From the NCBI GenBank assembly GCA_946480245.1, contig CAMLIZ010000031.1:1-37457 (forward strand): DNA of 37,457 nucleotides. The letters are read 5' to 3'. The position numbers and the translations under genes were made by a program. This DNA comes from an uncultured Pseudomonadota bacterium (lineage in GTDB: Bacteria > Pseudomonadota > Gammaproteobacteria > Burkholderiales > Burkholderiaceae). The notes below the pieces were generated by a model that was given only the letters and a program-made list of their open reading frames with translations, was not told the DNA's origin and ran no database searches. Of this stretch, positions 1-9,637 are shown in pieces (position 1 is the first letter of the stretch; every line of letters starts with the position of its first letter).

Positions 1-53
1 CGTAAGCCAACAGATTTACAGTCTGCCCCCTTTAGCCACTCGGGCACCCCTCC
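1..53 (-). tRNA. tRNA-Tyr (GTA), 5' part, cut by window edge
   Basis: Read on the minus strand, the sequence from 53 downwards starts GGAGGGGTGCCCGAG, a typical acceptor and D-arm start for tRNA-Tyr. It continues through a D loop to an anticodon stem CAGA/TCTG enclosing a seven-base loop CTGTAAA, with anticodon GTA at 19-17. The long variable arm expected of tRNA-Tyr begins after it, and the window ends before the T arm. The gene reads off the left edge. It is not followed by the ung gene in the same transcript unless there is read-through, since ung ends 50 bp upstream of it. Confidence 0.9.
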
Positions 54-103
54 GCGGCGAACCGCAGACTATAGCACGGGTTGTCGGCAGCGCCAACGGC
101 GGT

Positions 104-814
104 TCAAAGCGCCCAATTGATGGGCACCTCCCCGTGCGTCACGAGGAAGCGATTGGCCGCGCCGAAATGGCCGCAACCGATAAAGGGCACCGGCGGACGA
201 GTGGCAGACAGCGGCGACGGATGGTTGCTTTCGAGTATGAGGTGAGGCCCCCCCGCAGCCTCGATCAAACCCTTCTTCGCCTGCGCATGCGCCCCCCACA
301 GCATGAACACTTTCGGTCGCGTGTCACGCGCAACCACGCGGATGATTTCGTCAGTTAGCGCTTCCCAACCTTTCCGGGCATGACTGCCCGGCCGCCCCTG
401 CTCGACCGTCAACGACGTGTTCAGCAGCAGCACCCCCTGGTGCGCCCAGCCGCCGAGGTGGCCATGCTCCGGCATCGGGCATCCAAGGTCACGCTTCAAT
501 TCCCTGAAGATGTTGCGAAGGCTGGGCGGCGGCCTGCACGAACACGGCACCGAAAACGCCAGCCCCTCCGCCTGGCCCGGCCCATGGTAGGGATCCTGGC
601 CGACGATCACCACACGCACCTGCTCGCGGGGCGTCAGTTCGAGGGCGTGCAGCACGCGCGCCGGGTAGATGACCGCGCCTTCGCACCGTCGCCCCTCTAC
701 ATGGGCCAGCAGGGCACGCCCCTGTGCGGACGCGAGCCATCGGTCCAGCACCGGCCGCCAGCTGCCATCGACGGCCTCCAGTGCCTGTCGAAGCGGGACG
801 ACCAGCGAGTTCAC
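104..814 (-). CDS. ung: Uracil-DNA glycosylase (family 1)
   Basis: Excises uracil from DNA as the first step of base excision repair. The 236-aa protein has the family-1 signatures in order: the water-activating motif GQDPYHG with its catalytic Asp, the LLLNTSLTV segment, and the C-terminal HPSPLSA loop that inserts into the minor groove. Length fits the family (about 220-240 aa). Its ATG overlaps the trpC stop by four bases (ATGA), so it is the last gene of the trp operon and probably translationally coupled to trpC. A DNA-repair gene closing a trp operon is, as far as I recall, common in Burkholderiales; no functional link to tryptophan synthesis is implied. Confidence 0.95.
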   Translation of the reverse strand: MNSLVVPLRQALEAVDGSWRPVLDRWLASAQGRALLAHVEGRRCEGAVIYPARVLHALELTPREQVRVVIVGQDPYHGPGQAEGLAFSVPCSCRPPPSLRNIFRELKRDLGCPMPEHGHLGGWAHQGVLLLNTSLTVEQGRPGSHARKGWEALTDEIIRVVARDTRPKVFMLWGAHAQAKKGLIEAAGGPHLILESNHPSPLSATRPPVPFIGCGHFGAANRFLVTHGEVPINWAL

Positions 815-1599
815 CGGAACAGCCGCGCCAGCGCCTCGCCGGGGTCGTCCGCGCGCATGAAGGCCTCGCCCACCAGGAACGCGTGCACGCCGGCTTCGCG
901 CATGCGCCGCACGTCCTCCGGCTGCCGGATGCCGGACTCTGTGACCAGCAGGCGTCCGGCCGGCACATGCGGCAGCAGCCCGAGCGTCGTGTCCAGCGAC
1001 ACCTCAAAGCTGCGCAGGTTGCGGTTGTTGATGCCGACGAGCGGGGTACGCAGCCGCAGCGCGCGATCGAGCTCAGCGCCGTCATGCACCTCCACGAGCA
1101 CCGCCAGGCCAAGGTCGAAGGCGCAGGCCTCCAAGTCGGCCATCTGCGCGTCGTCGAGACAGGCCGCGATCAGCAGGATGCAGTCGGCACCCATCGCGCG
1201 CGCCTCGTAGACCTGGTAGGGATCGACGGTGAAGTCCTTGCGCAGCACCGGCAGCTCGCACACGCTGCGCGCCTGGCGCAGGTAGTCCGCGCCGCCCTGG
1301 AAGAACTGGCGATCGGTGAGCACGCTGAGGCAGGCTGCACCGTTGGCAGCATAGCTCTGCGCGATCTCCGCCGGCACGAAGTGCTCACGCAACACGCCCT
1401 TGCTCGGGCTTGCCTTCTTGATCTCGGCGATCACCGCCGCCTGCGCCGCGTTCAAGCGCGCCTGCAAGGCGCCCAGGAAGTCGCGCAACCCGCCCAGCGC
1501 CTCGGCCTCGCGCCGCAGCGACGGCAGATCGCGCACACGGCGGGCGGCGGCAATTTCGTCCCGCTTGACCGCGACGATGCGTTGCAGGATGTCGGACAT
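811..1599 (-). CDS. trpC: Indole-3-glycerol phosphate synthase
   Basis: Converts carboxyphenylamino-deoxyribulose phosphate to indole-3-glycerol phosphate, the fourth step from chorismate to tryptophan. The 262-aa protein starts [16 protein letters not shown] and shows the family motifs KKASPSKG (catalytic Lys), VLRKDF and TESGIR, spread over a TIM barrel. A longer upstream reading frame exists, but it runs into trpD in another frame. The ATG at 1599 follows the trpD stop by one base (TGA C ATG), so this start fits translational coupling. It is a single-function enzyme, not fused to TrpF. Confidence 0.95.
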   Translation of the reverse strand: MSDILQRIVAVKRDEIAAARRVRDLPSLRREAEALGGLRDFLGALQARLNAAQAAVIAEIKKASPSKGVLREHFVPAEIAQSYAANGAACLSVLTDRQFFQGGADYLRQARSVCELPVLRKDFTVDPYQVYEARAMGADCILLIAACLDDAQMADLEACAFDLGLAVLVEVHDGAELDRALRLRTPLVGINNRNLRSFEVSLDTTLGLLPHVPAGRLLVTESGIRQPEDVRRMREAGVHAFLVGEAFMRADDPGEALARLFR

Positions 1600-1600
1600 G

Positions 1601-2635
1601 TCAGGCAGCCTTGAACTTCTGCGTGACCGCAACGAACTGGCTGAGCTTGGCCAAGGCCTTGCCTGAAGCCACCGCCTCGCGTGCGCGTTTGACACCGTCG
1701 GCGACGCTCGTCGCCACCCCGGCGCAGTGCAGCGCACCGGCGGCGTTGAGCAGCACAATGTCGCGCACCGGACCGTCCTCGTTGGCCAGCGCGCGTTCGA
1801 TGCACTGCACCGACTCTTCCTTGTTGGCAACGCGCAGCACCCGCGTGTCATACACCGGCAGACCGAAGTCGCTGGGATGCACGGTGTACTCCTTGACCTC
1901 GCCGTTGTGCAGTTCGCCCACCAGCGTTTCGCCGGAAAGCGAAATCTCGTCCATGCCGTTCATGCCGTAGACCACCATCACGTGTTCAGCGTTCAGGCGC
2001 TGCAGCACGCGCACCTGGATGCCGACGAGATCCGGATGAAACACGCCCATGAGCTGGTTCGGCGCGCCAGCGGGGTTGGTCAGCGGCCCCAGGATGTTGA
2101 ATATCGTGCGTACGCCCAGTTCCTTGCGCACGGGGCCCGCATGCTTCATCGAGGCATGGTGATTGGGCGCGAACATGAAGCCGATGCCGGTTTCCTCCAG
2201 GCACAGCGCCACCTGTTCCGGCGTGAGCATGATGTTGGCGCCCAGGGCCTCCAGCACGTCCGCGCTTCCGCAACTGGACGACACGCTGCGCCCGCCGTGC
2301 TTGGCAATTCGCGCCCCGGCTGCCGCGGCCACGATCATGGCGGCAGTCGAAATGTTGAAGGTGTGCGCGGCGTCACCGCCGGTGCCACACACATCCACCA
2401 GGTGCGTCTTGTCGGCCACCGGCACCGGGGTGGCGAACTCGCGCATTACCTGTGCCGCCGCGGCGATCTCGCCGATGGTTTCCTTCTTGACACGCAGGCC
2501 CATCGCGAGCGCGGCGATCATGACCGGCGACATCTCGCCGCTCATGATGCGGCGCATCAGTGCCAGCATCTCGTCGTGGAAGATCTCGCGATGCTCGATG
2601 ACGCGGACGAGCGCTTCGGTGTTGGTGATGGCCAT
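1601..2635 (-). CDS. trpD: Anthranilate phosphoribosyltransferase
   Basis: Transfers phosphoribose from PRPP to anthranilate, the second step of tryptophan synthesis. The 344-aa protein has the PRPP-binding motif [15 protein letters not shown], the anthranilate-contacting KHGGRSVSS segment and the alpha-helical N-terminal domain of the family. The start [10 protein letters not shown] was chosen because AGGAGGAG lies just upstream of that ATG; the open frame extending further upstream is Arg-rich shadow of ltaE. It lies eight bases downstream of ltaE and one base upstream of trpC. It is not fused to TrpG. Confidence 0.96.
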   Translation of the reverse strand: MAITNTEALVRVIEHREIFHDEMLALMRRIMSGEMSPVMIAALAMGLRVKKETIGEIAAAAQVMREFATPVPVADKTHLVDVCGTGGDAAHTFNISTAAMIVAAAAGARIAKHGGRSVSSSCGSADVLEALGANIMLTPEQVALCLEETGIGFMFAPNHHASMKHAGPVRKELGVRTIFNILGPLTNPAGAPNQLMGVFHPDLVGIQVRVLQRLNAEHVMVVYGMNGMDEISLSGETLVGELHNGEVKEYTVHPSDFGLPVYDTRVLRVANKEESVQCIERALANEDGPVRDIVLLNAAGALHCAGVATSVADGVKRAREAVASGKALAKLSQFVAVTQKFKAA

Positions 2636-2643
2636 GGCTCCTC

Positions 2644-3648
2644 CTAGAGCGTGCTGCGCAGGATCTGGACCGCGCGACCGATGTCGTCGGCGGACACGCC
2701 GAGGTGCGTGACCAGCCGCATGCGGTACAGGCCGGTGCACAGCAGCCCGCGCGCCTTCAGCCGCTCCACCACGCCAGCGGCCTTCTCGGGCGCCAGGTCG
2801 ATGAACACCATGTTGGTCTGCGGCGGCTCGACGCTCACGCCCGGCATCCCCCGCAGACCTTCGGCAAGGCGAGCCGCATGCGCATGGTCTTCGGCCAGGC
2901 GATCGACATGGTGGTCCAGCGCGTACAGGGCCGCGCCCGCCAGCACGCCGGCCTGGCGCATCGCGCCGCCGGCCATCTTGCGCCAACGGCGGGCGCGGGC
3001 GATGAAATCACGCGAGCCGCAAAGGGCAGCCCCCGCCGGCGCGCCGAGGCCCTTCGAGAAGCAGACCGTCACGCTATCAAAGAAGCGCGTGATCTCGTGC
3101 GGCGCCACGCCGGCACCGACCGCCGCGTTGAACAGGCGTGCGCCATCCAGATGGGCCGCGAGACCACGGCCGCGCGCAAGCGTGGTGGCCGCGCGCAGGT
3201 AGGCCTGCGGCAGGATCTTGCCGCCCAGCGTGTTTTCCAGGCAGAGCAGCCGCGTGCGTGCGAAATGCGGATCGTCCGGCTTGATGGCGGACTCGATCGC
3301 TGCCAGCGCCAGCGTGCCGTCGCGCTCATGCTCCAGCGGTTGCGGCTGGACGCTGCCGAGCACCGCGGCACCGCCAGCCTCCCAGCGGTAGCAGTGCGCC
3401 ATCTGGCCGACGATGTACTCGTCGCCGCGCTGGCAATGGCTCATCAGCGCGACCAGGTTGCTCTGCGTGGCCGTGGGCAGGAACACCGCGTCCTCGAAGC
3501 CGAGCATTTCCGCGATGCGCTGCTGCAGTGCATTCACCGTGGGGTCGTCGCCGAACACGTCGTCGCCGAGCGGTGCGGCCATCATGGCTTCGCGCATGGC
3601 GGCAGTCGGCTGCGTTACGGTGTCGCTGCGCAGATCGATCATGGTCAT
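2644..3648 (-). CDS. ltaE: Low-specificity L-threonine aldolase family protein
   Basis: PLP enzyme that would cleave L-threonine or L-allo-threonine to glycine and acetaldehyde. The 334-aa protein begins [15 protein letters not shown], the hallmark N-terminus of the family. It carries the sugar-phosphate-anchoring region around [11 protein letters not shown], the substrate-side [11 protein letters not shown] motif and the PLP lysine in [12 protein letters not shown]. The ATG at 3648 follows the trpG stop by one base and has GGGGAGG about ten bases upstream; an in-frame ATG at 3642 is the alternative. It sits inside the trp operon between trpG and trpD and shares its transcript. The metabolic reason is unknown; glycine/serine supply for the later tryptophan synthase step is only a guess. 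Confidence 0.9.
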   Translation of the reverse strand: MTMIDLRSDTVTQPTAAMREAMMAAPLGDDVFGDDPTVNALQQRIAEMLGFEDAVFLPTATQSNLVALMSHCQRGDEYIVGQMAHCYRWEAGGAAVLGSVQPQPLEHERDGTLALAAIESAIKPDDPHFARTRLLCLENTLGGKILPQAYLRAATTLARGRGLAAHLDGARLFNAAVGAGVAPHEITRFFDSVTVCFSKGLGAPAGAALCGSRDFIARARRWRKMAGGAMRQAGVLAGAALYALDHHVDRLAEDHAHAARLAEGLRGMPGVSVEPPQTNMVFIDLAPEKAAGVVERLKARGLLCTGLYRMRLVTHLGVSADDIGRAVQILRSTL

Positions 3649-3649
3649 C

Positions 3650-4243
3650 TCAATGGCCTCCCCGGGACATCTGCAGGAAGTTGCGCAGCATGGCATGTCC
3701 GTGCTCGCTGAGGATCGACTCCGGATGAAACTGCACGCCTTCCATCGGGGTCTGGGTGGACGCCAGTTCGCGATGTCGAACGCCCATGATCTCGCCGTCC
3801 TCGGAGGTCGACGTGACCTCCAGCGCTTCCGGCAGCGTCTCGCGCTCGATCGCCAGCGAGTGGTAGCGCACCACGGTGAAGTGCTTGGGCAGGTCGCGGT
3901 AGACGCCGCGGCCGTCGGTGCTGATCTCGCTGGTCTTGCCATGCATCTGGCGTTGCGCGCGGATGATGCGCCCGCCGAGCGCGGCACCGATGCTCTGGTG
4001 GCCGAGGCACACGCCGAGGATCGGGAGCTTGCCGATGAACTGCCGGATCGCCGGCACGCAGATGCCGGCCTCCGCCGGTGAGCACGGGCCGGGCGACAGC
4101 ACCAGCTGCTTCGGCTTCAGCCCCGCGATGCCCTCGAGCGTGATCTCGTCATTGCGGAACACGCGCACCTCTTCGCCAAGCTCGCCGAAGTACTGCACGA
4201 GGTTGAAGGTGAAACTGTCGTAGTTGTCGATCATGAGCAACAT
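3650..4243 (-). CDS. trpG: Anthranilate synthase, glutamine amidotransferase subunit
   Basis: Supplies ammonia from glutamine to TrpE for anthranilate synthesis. The 197-aa class I amidotransferase starts [14 protein letters not shown] and has the full catalytic triad: nucleophile Cys79 in GVCLGH, His173 and Glu175 in QFHPES. Position 50-53 has the SPGP oxyanion strand. It begins two bases after the trpE stop, with GAGGGG about nine bases upstream, and ends one base before ltaE. It could also serve as the PabA amidotransferase, as one subunit often serves both pathways. Confidence 0.96.
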   Translation of the reverse strand: MLLMIDNYDSFTFNLVQYFGELGEEVRVFRNDEITLEGIAGLKPKQLVLSPGPCSPAEAGICVPAIRQFIGKLPILGVCLGHQSIGAALGGRIIRAQRQMHGKTSEISTDGRGVYRDLPKHFTVVRYHSLAIERETLPEALEVTSTSEDGEIMGVRHRELASTQTPMEGVQFHPESILSEHGHAMLRNFLQMSRGGH

Positions 4244-4245
4244 GA

Positions 4246-5721
4246 TCAGAACCCCTCTTCCACGAGTTCAGCCGCGCGAAGCAGGGCGCGCGCCTTGACC
4301 TCGGTCTCTTTCCATTCGAGCTCGGGCACCGAATCGGCCACCACACCGGCCGCGGCCTGCACGTACAGCGTGTTGTCCTTGACGATGCCGGTGCGGATGG
4401 CGATGGCCACGTCCATGTCGCCGGCGAAGCTGAGGTAGCCGCAGGCGCCCCCGTAGATGCCGCGCTGCACCGGCTCCATCTCGTCGATGATCTCCATCGC
4501 GCGGATCTTGGGTGCGCCGGTGAGTGTGCCGGCAGGGAAGCTGGCCTTCAGCACATCAAGGCTGCTCATGCCGTCGAGCAGTTGCCCTTCGACGTTGCTG
4601 ACGATGTGCATCACGTGCGAATACCGTTCGACCACGAAGGCCTCGGTCACCTTCACGCTGCCGGTCTTGGCGATGCGGCCGATGTCGTTGCGGGCCAGGT
4701 CGATCAGCATCAGGTGTTCTGCGCGCTCCTTCGGGTCGGCGAGCAGTTCCTCTTCCATCTGCTTGTCGAGCTCCGGCGTGGCGCCGCGCGGGCGCGTGCC
4801 GGCGATCGGCCGGATCGTGATCGCCTGGCCGTCGGCGGTGCGTTCCTGGCGCACCAAGATCTCGGGCGACGCGCCCACGATCTGGAAGTCACCCATGTCG
4901 TAGAAGTACATGTACGGCGACGGGTTCAGCGAGCGCAGCGCACGGTACAGGCTGAGCGGCGACTCGGTGTAGCGCTTCTTCAGCCGCTGGCCGATCTGCA
5001 CCTGCATCATGTCGCCGGCCGCGATGTACTCCTTGGCCTTCAGCACGGCAGCGATGTAGTCGCTTTTGGCGAACTCGCGCTCCACCGCATGCGAGGTGCC
5101 ACGCTTGACCGGTGGTGCGGTGACGCTGTACTTGAGCTTGTCTGTCAGCTCGGCCAGGCGCTTCTTGCCCTTGAAGAAGGCCTCGGGTTGCGACGGATCG
5201 GCATACACGATCAGGTACAGGCGGCCCGACAGGTTGTCGATCACCGCCACTTCCTCGGTCTGCAGCAGCAGGATGTCCGGCGTGCCGATGCCGCCCGGCT
5301 TTCGCGTCTTGGCAAGCTTGGGCTCGATGAAGCGAACCGTGTCGTAGCCGAAGTAGCCGGCCAAACCGCCGCAGAACCGGGGCAGCCCCGGCCGCAGTGC
5401 CACCTTGAAGCGCTGCTGGTAGGCGGCGACGAACTCCAGCGGATTCCCCTGGTGCGTCTCCACCACTTCGCCGTCGGTCACCACTTCGGTGGTGAAACCG
5501 GTGGCACGCAGCAGTGTGCGCGCGGGCAGGCCGATGAACGAGTAGCGGCCGAAACGCTCGCCGCCCACGACGGATTCGAGCAGGAAGCTGTGCTTGCCCC
5601 CGCCGGCCAGCTTGAGGTACAGCGACAACGGGGTCTCCAGATCGGCGAACGCTTCGGCGATCAGCGGAATGCGGTTGTGGCCTTCAGCGGCCAGGCTCTT
5701 GAATTCGAGTTCGGTGATCAC
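4246..5721 (-). CDS. trpE: Anthranilate synthase component I
   Basis: Converts chorismate and ammonia to anthranilate, the first committed step to tryptophan. The predicted protein is 491 aa with the N-terminal LLES motif (about residues 47-50), known in the family for tryptophan feedback binding, and a C-terminal chorismate-binding domain with [22 protein letters not shown] and [15 protein letters not shown] chose the GTG at 5721 ([10 protein letters not shown]): it has GGAG nine bases upstream, and this N-terminus matches the family. A TTG at 5736 would add five residues but lies in the T-tract of the attenuator hairpin with a poorly spaced ribosome site. It is the first structural gene of the operon. 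Confidence 0.95.
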   Translation of the reverse strand: MITELEFKSLAAEGHNRIPLIAEAFADLETPLSLYLKLAGGGKHSFLLESVVGGERFGRYSFIGLPARTLLRATGFTTEVVTDGEVVETHQGNPLEFVAAYQQRFKVALRPGLPRFCGGLAGYFGYDTVRFIEPKLAKTRKPGGIGTPDILLLQTEEVAVIDNLSGRLYLIVYADPSQPEAFFKGKKRLAELTDKLKYSVTAPPVKRGTSHAVEREFAKSDYIAAVLKAKEYIAAGDMMQVQIGQRLKKRYTESPLSLYRALRSLNPSPYMYFYDMGDFQIVGASPEILVRQERTADGQAITIRPIAGTRPRGATPELDKQMEEELLADPKERAEHLMLIDLARNDIGRIAKTGSVKVTEAFVVERYSHVMHIVSNVEGQLLDGMSSLDVLKASFPAGTLTGAPKIRAMEIIDEMEPVQRGIYGGACGYLSFAGDMDVAIAIRTGIVKDNTLYVQAAAGVVADSVPELEWKETEVKARALLRAAELVEEGF

Positions 5722-5734
5722 GGGTCGGGTCTCC

Positions 5735-5764
5735 AAAACCTCGCGGCGCGATGCGCTCGCGAGG
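5735..5764 (-). terminator. Attenuator-type terminator hairpin before trpE
   Basis: On the minus strand, CCTCGCG (5764-5758) pairs perfectly with CGCGAGG (5745-5739) and is followed at once by TTTT (5738-5735). This is the form of an intrinsic terminator. It ends only about 13 bases before the trpE GTG, and the trpE ribosome site GGAG follows the T-tract directly. With the Trp-rich leader peptide upstream it makes a classical attenuator. The T-tract is short, so termination strength is uncertain; an effect on trpE translation is also possible. Confidence 0.7.
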
Positions 5765-5770
5765 CGGGTG

Positions 5771-5794
5771 GCGAGGCGTCGCGGTACGCGACGC
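5771..5794 (-). promoter_or_regulatory. Alternative-pairing segment of the trp leader RNA
   Basis: GCGTCGCG (5794-5787) and CGCGACGC (5783-5776) form a perfect 8-bp hairpin with a three-base loop. The second arm plus the next bases (GCGACGCC, 5782-5775) is also perfectly complementary to GGCGTCGC (5858-5851), which overlaps the tandem Trp codons of trpL. The adjacent CCTCGC (5776-5771) copies the 5' arm of the terminator and could pair with its 3' arm. The segment thus has mutually exclusive partners, as expected of an attenuator. Which pairings form needs RNA folding. Confidence 0.55.
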
Positions 5795-5832
5795 GTTGGA
5801 GCCGATGGGCGCTCAGCGGCGCCGCCGGCAAA

Positions 5833-5913
5833 CTAGACGAGCGACGGCCAGCGACGCCAGGGCCAGGCTCCCCGGTCGTGCGACCCTTTGGTCTGTTTGC
5901 GTGGGGTGAACAT
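5833..5913 (-). CDS. trpL: trp operon leader peptide (26 aa)
   Basis: A 26-codon frame ends in GAWPWRRWPSLV, with three Trp codons within six residues (17, 19 and 22) directly before the stop. Its stop is 69 bases upstream of the terminator hairpin arm, and RNA segments overlapping the Trp codons can pair with the leader hairpin downstream. A ribosome stalled for lack of charged tRNA-Trp would cover these codons and favour read-through into trpE. I see no good Shine-Dalgarno before the ATG. A -10-like TACACT lies nine bases upstream, so translation from a leaderless transcript is possible, as is a start further upstream in the same frame. The 332 bases between trpE and the divergent gene at 6054 are otherwise leader and promoter sequence. 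Confidence 0.72.
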   Translation of the reverse strand: MFTPRKQTKGSHDRGAWPWRRWPSLV

Positions 5914-5922
5914 CGTGTTCGG

Positions 5923-5928
5923 AGTGTA
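5923..5928 (-). promoter_or_regulatory. Possible -10 element for the trp operon
   Basis: On the minus strand TACACT lies nine bases before the trpL ATG. It matches four of six bases of the TATAAT consensus. I find no convincing -35 hexamer at 16-18 bp, so this is only a candidate. If used, the transcript would begin within a few bases of the ATG. Confidence 0.3.
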
Positions 5929-6053
5929 GCAGCGGGCCTTGGTGACACCGCCGGGTAACAGAACGTGAATAACTGCGCGCATCGCCACTCCAGCGCGCGG
6001 AACCGCTGGTCGATAAGCCGTTCTCAAGACTCGTCATCTCTTTTCGCACGCCC

Positions 6054-6665
6054 ATGCCAATGCTTCGCCGAACGCTGCTTGCCGCCACTGCGGTGTTGAC
6101 CTTGTCGCTGCCCTCCATGGGGCGCGCCGCCCCGGCAGATCAGCCCGTGGAGCTGGCCGGGGTGAAGTACGAGCCGGCAGTGCAGGTCGGCGGCAGCAAG
6201 CTGGCGCTCAACGGCGCGGGCATCCGCTACAAGGCAATCTTCAAGGTCTACACCGCGGCCCTCTACCTGCAGCAGAAGCATGGCGACACCGAAGGCGTGG
6301 TGCACTCGGCCGGTGCGAAGCGCATGCACATCGTGATGCTGCGCGAGATCGACGCCAACGAGCTCGGCAAGCTGTTCACGCGCGGCATGGAAGAGAACGC
6401 CACGCGCGAGGAGTTCGCCAAGTCGATCAACGGCGTCGTGAAGATGGGCGCGATGTTCGCTGCCCGCAGCAAGCTCGTTGCCGGCGACTGGTTCACCATC
6501 GACTTCCTGCCCGGCACAGGCACCGTGATCACGGTGAACGGCAAGCAGGCCATGGAGCCGGTGAAGGAGCCCGAGTTCTTCTCGGCCTTGATGCACATCT
6601 GGCTCGGCCCGCATCCTGCCGACAGCCAGCTCAAGGACGCCCTGCTCGGCAAGGCCTGGAACTAG
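6054..6665 (+). CDS. Secreted chalcone isomerase-like protein
   Basis: A 203-aa protein (or 201 aa from the second ATG at 6060) with a signal peptide, MLRRTLLAATAVLTLSLPSMGRAAPA, followed by about 175 mature residues. The core (VELAGVKYEPAVQVGGSKL, GAGIRYKAIFKVYTAALYL, FFSALMHIWLGPHPAD) matches the bacterial chalcone-isomerase-like family of periplasmic proteins, which share the fold of plant chalcone isomerase and have no settled function. It is divergent from the trp leader and converges on gph: both stop codons share the palindrome CTAG at 6662-6665. Its position between gph and trpE interrupts a gene order that is contiguous in many relatives. Confidence 0.85.
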   Translation: MPMLRRTLLAATAVLTLSLPSMGRAAPADQPVELAGVKYEPAVQVGGSKLALNGAGIRYKAIFKVYTAALYLQQKHGDTEGVVHSAGAKRMHIVMLREIDANELGKLFTRGMEENATREEFAKSINGVVKMGAMFAARSKLVAGDWFTIDFLPGTGTVITVNGKQAMEPVKEPEFFSALMHIWLGPHPADSQLKDALLGKAWN

Positions 6666-7336
6666 GGGCGCAACGCATCGATCCGGTCGATGTGCGCATC
6701 GGCCGGCACCTCGCGCACCGGCTGGCCGTGGTTGTAGCCATAGGTCAGCAGCACCACCGGGCAGCCGGCGGCACGCGCAGCAGCGGCATCGTTGCTCGAG
6801 TCGCCGATCATCAAGGTGCGCGCCGGCGGGCAGCGAAGCACCTCGCACGTCTTGAGCAGCGGCAGCGGATCAGGCTTCTTGCGCGCGAAGGCATCGCCTC
6901 CGAACACGGCGTCGAAGAACGGAGCCAGCCCTTTGCGCATGAGCAGCGTGCGGGCGAACGCCGTGGGCTTGTTGGTCAGGCATGCGAGTGCAAGGCCGGC
7001 CTCGCGCAAGACCTGCAACCCCGGCACAACGCCCGGGAACACCTGCGCATGCGTGCCGTTCACCGCCTCGTAGTGATGCTGGTAGCGCGCCCATGCCCGC
7101 TCGTACAAGGACTCGTCCGCCCCCACCTCCGCCAAGGTGCGCCGAAGCAGGTGCTCCGAGCCCTTGCCAACCGTACGCCCGATGAAGGCACGGTCCACGG
7201 CCGGCAGCCCGAAGTCGGCCAGCGTGCGTGCCAGCGCCAGCTCGAAGTCACCGAGCGTGTCGACCAACGTGCCGTCGAGATCGACGATGGCGGCGACCAG
7301 CCCGGCGGGATGCGAACACAGGGTCTGGATCTGCAC
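6662..7336 (-). CDS. gph: Phosphoglycolate phosphatase (HAD family)
   Basis: Would dephosphorylate 2-phosphoglycolate to glycolate. The 224-aa haloacid dehalogenase protein has all four motifs: DLDGTLVDT (nucleophile Asp and acid Asp), TNKPT, the lysine in KKPDP, and GDSSNDAAAARAAG. The cap domain lies between motifs I and II, as in the Gph subclass. The start appears to be a GTG at 7336 (MQIQTLCSHPAG) with no strong ribosome site; the first motif lies about 18 residues in, so any start further downstream would truncate it. In many betaproteobacteria gph lies between rpe and trpE; here both neighbours are displaced. Confidence 0.9.
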   Translation of the reverse strand: MQIQTLCSHPAGLVAAIVDLDGTLVDTLGDFELALARTLADFGLPAVDRAFIGRTVGKGSEHLLRRTLAEVGADESLYERAWARYQHHYEAVNGTHAQVFPGVVPGLQVLREAGLALACLTNKPTAFARTLLMRKGLAPFFDAVFGGDAFARKKPDPLPLLKTCEVLRCPPARTLMIGDSSNDAAAARAAGCPVVLLTYGYNHGQPVREVPADAHIDRIDALRP

Positions 7337-7378
7337 GATGAGGCAAGTGCGAAAGGGAGGCCATGCTATCGTTTCCCG

Positions 7379-8287
7379 ATGTTTCCGAGAGTCCCCTCCG
7401 CCCTGCTCGCCCTGGTGTGCGCACTGGCATGGAGCAGCGCACAGGGGCAGGAGTCCCCCACGCTGAGCAAGATCCGGGCGGCCGGCGTGATCTCGCTCGG
7501 CTACCGCGAGTCGTCGGTACCGTTCTCATACCTCGACGAAGCGCAGCAACCGATCGGCTACTCGATGGCGATCTGTGACCGCATTGTGCGCGCCGTGCAG
7601 GCGCGGCTCGGTCTGCGCGACCTGGAGCGGCGCTATGTGCCCGTGACCTCGGCCACGCGCGCGCCGCTGGTGGCCAACGGCACGGTGGACCTGGAATGCG
7701 GCGTGACCACGCACAACGCGGACCGTGAGCGTCAGGTGGCGTTCACGGTGACCACGTTCGTGGCGGCCAGCCGCCTCGCGTCCAAGCGATCGGCGCCCGT
7801 GTTGCGCCTGCCGGACCTGCGCGGCAAGGTGGTGACGTCCACCGTAGGAACCACCAGCCTCACGCACCTGCAGAACCTGTACGCCAAGCGCGGACTGCCG
7901 ATGACGATCGTGGCCGCCAAGGACGACCCCGACGCCTTCCGATTGGTGGAGACCGACCGCGCGGCGGCCTACGCGATGGACGATGTGCTGCTGGCCGGCA
8001 CGATCGCCAGCTCGCGCCACCCGGACGCCTACGTGATCTCCGAGGACGCGCTCTCGGTGGAGCCCTACGCCATCATGCTCGGCAAGGACGACCCGAAGTT
8101 CAAGCGCCTGGCCGACGACGTGATCATCGGCCTGTATCGCAGCGGCGAGATCGAGCAGCTGTACCAGCGCTGGTTCGAGCAGCCGATACCGCCGAACGGC
8201 ATCAACCTGAGGTTGCCCATGAGCGCAGCCATGAAGCGCGTGGTGGCCCACCCCACCGACTCGCCCGACCCTCAGACCTATCGGTAA
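7379..8287 (+). CDS. Periplasmic amino-acid-binding protein (glutamate/aspartate type)
   Basis: A 302-aa substrate-binding protein of an ABC transporter, family 3. It has a signal peptide ending near AQGQE, then TLSKIRAAGVISLGYRESSVPFSYLD, the typical N-lobe opening of GltI-type proteins. The ligand-gripping segments LVANGTVDLECGVTT and GTTSLTHLQNLYAKRGL follow. No permease or ATPase gene lies beside it, so it is an orphan that either uses a transporter elsewhere or acts as a sensor accessory. It converges with a DctB/DctD-like two-component system 12 bp away; in Pseudomonas an analogous pair (AauS/AauR) controls acidic amino-acid uptake, which suggests a related role. TATCGT lies six bases before the ATG. 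Confidence 0.85.
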   Translation: MFPRVPSALLALVCALAWSSAQGQESPTLSKIRAAGVISLGYRESSVPFSYLDEAQQPIGYSMAICDRIVRAVQARLGLRDLERRYVPVTSATRAPLVANGTVDLECGVTTHNADRERQVAFTVTTFVAASRLASKRSAPVLRLPDLRGKVVTSTVGTTSLTHLQNLYAKRGLPMTIVAAKDDPDAFRLVETDRAAAYAMDDVLLAGTIASSRHPDAYVISEDALSVEPYAIMLGKDDPKFKRLADDVIIGLYRSGEIEQLYQRWFEQPIPPNGINLRLPMSAAMKRVVAHPTDSPDPQTYR

Positions 8288-8299
8288 AGGGGCCCGACC

Positions 8300-8309
<10 letters not shown>
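8278..8309. repeat. Inverted repeat spanning two convergent stop codons
   Basis: CTATCGGT (8278-8285) is repeated inverted as ACCGATAG (8302-8309), separated by 16 bases. The repeat arises because both proteins end in Tyr-Arg followed by a stop beginning with T. A transcript from either side could fold it into an 8-bp stem, but there is no T-tract, so a terminator role is uncertain. Confidence 0.5.

Positions 8310-9609
<1,300 letters not shown>

Positions 9610-9637
<28 letters not shown>

Noticed and set aside
5722..5736. trpE start at TTG 5736
   Set aside because: The TTG lies in the T-tract of the attenuator with a badly spaced ribosome site; the GTG at 5721 has GGAG nine bases upstream and gives the family N-terminus MITELEF.
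7300..7378. Sigma-54 promoter before the binding-protein gene
   Set aside because: I looked for TGGCAC-N5-TTGC or GG-N10-GC and found no acceptable match.
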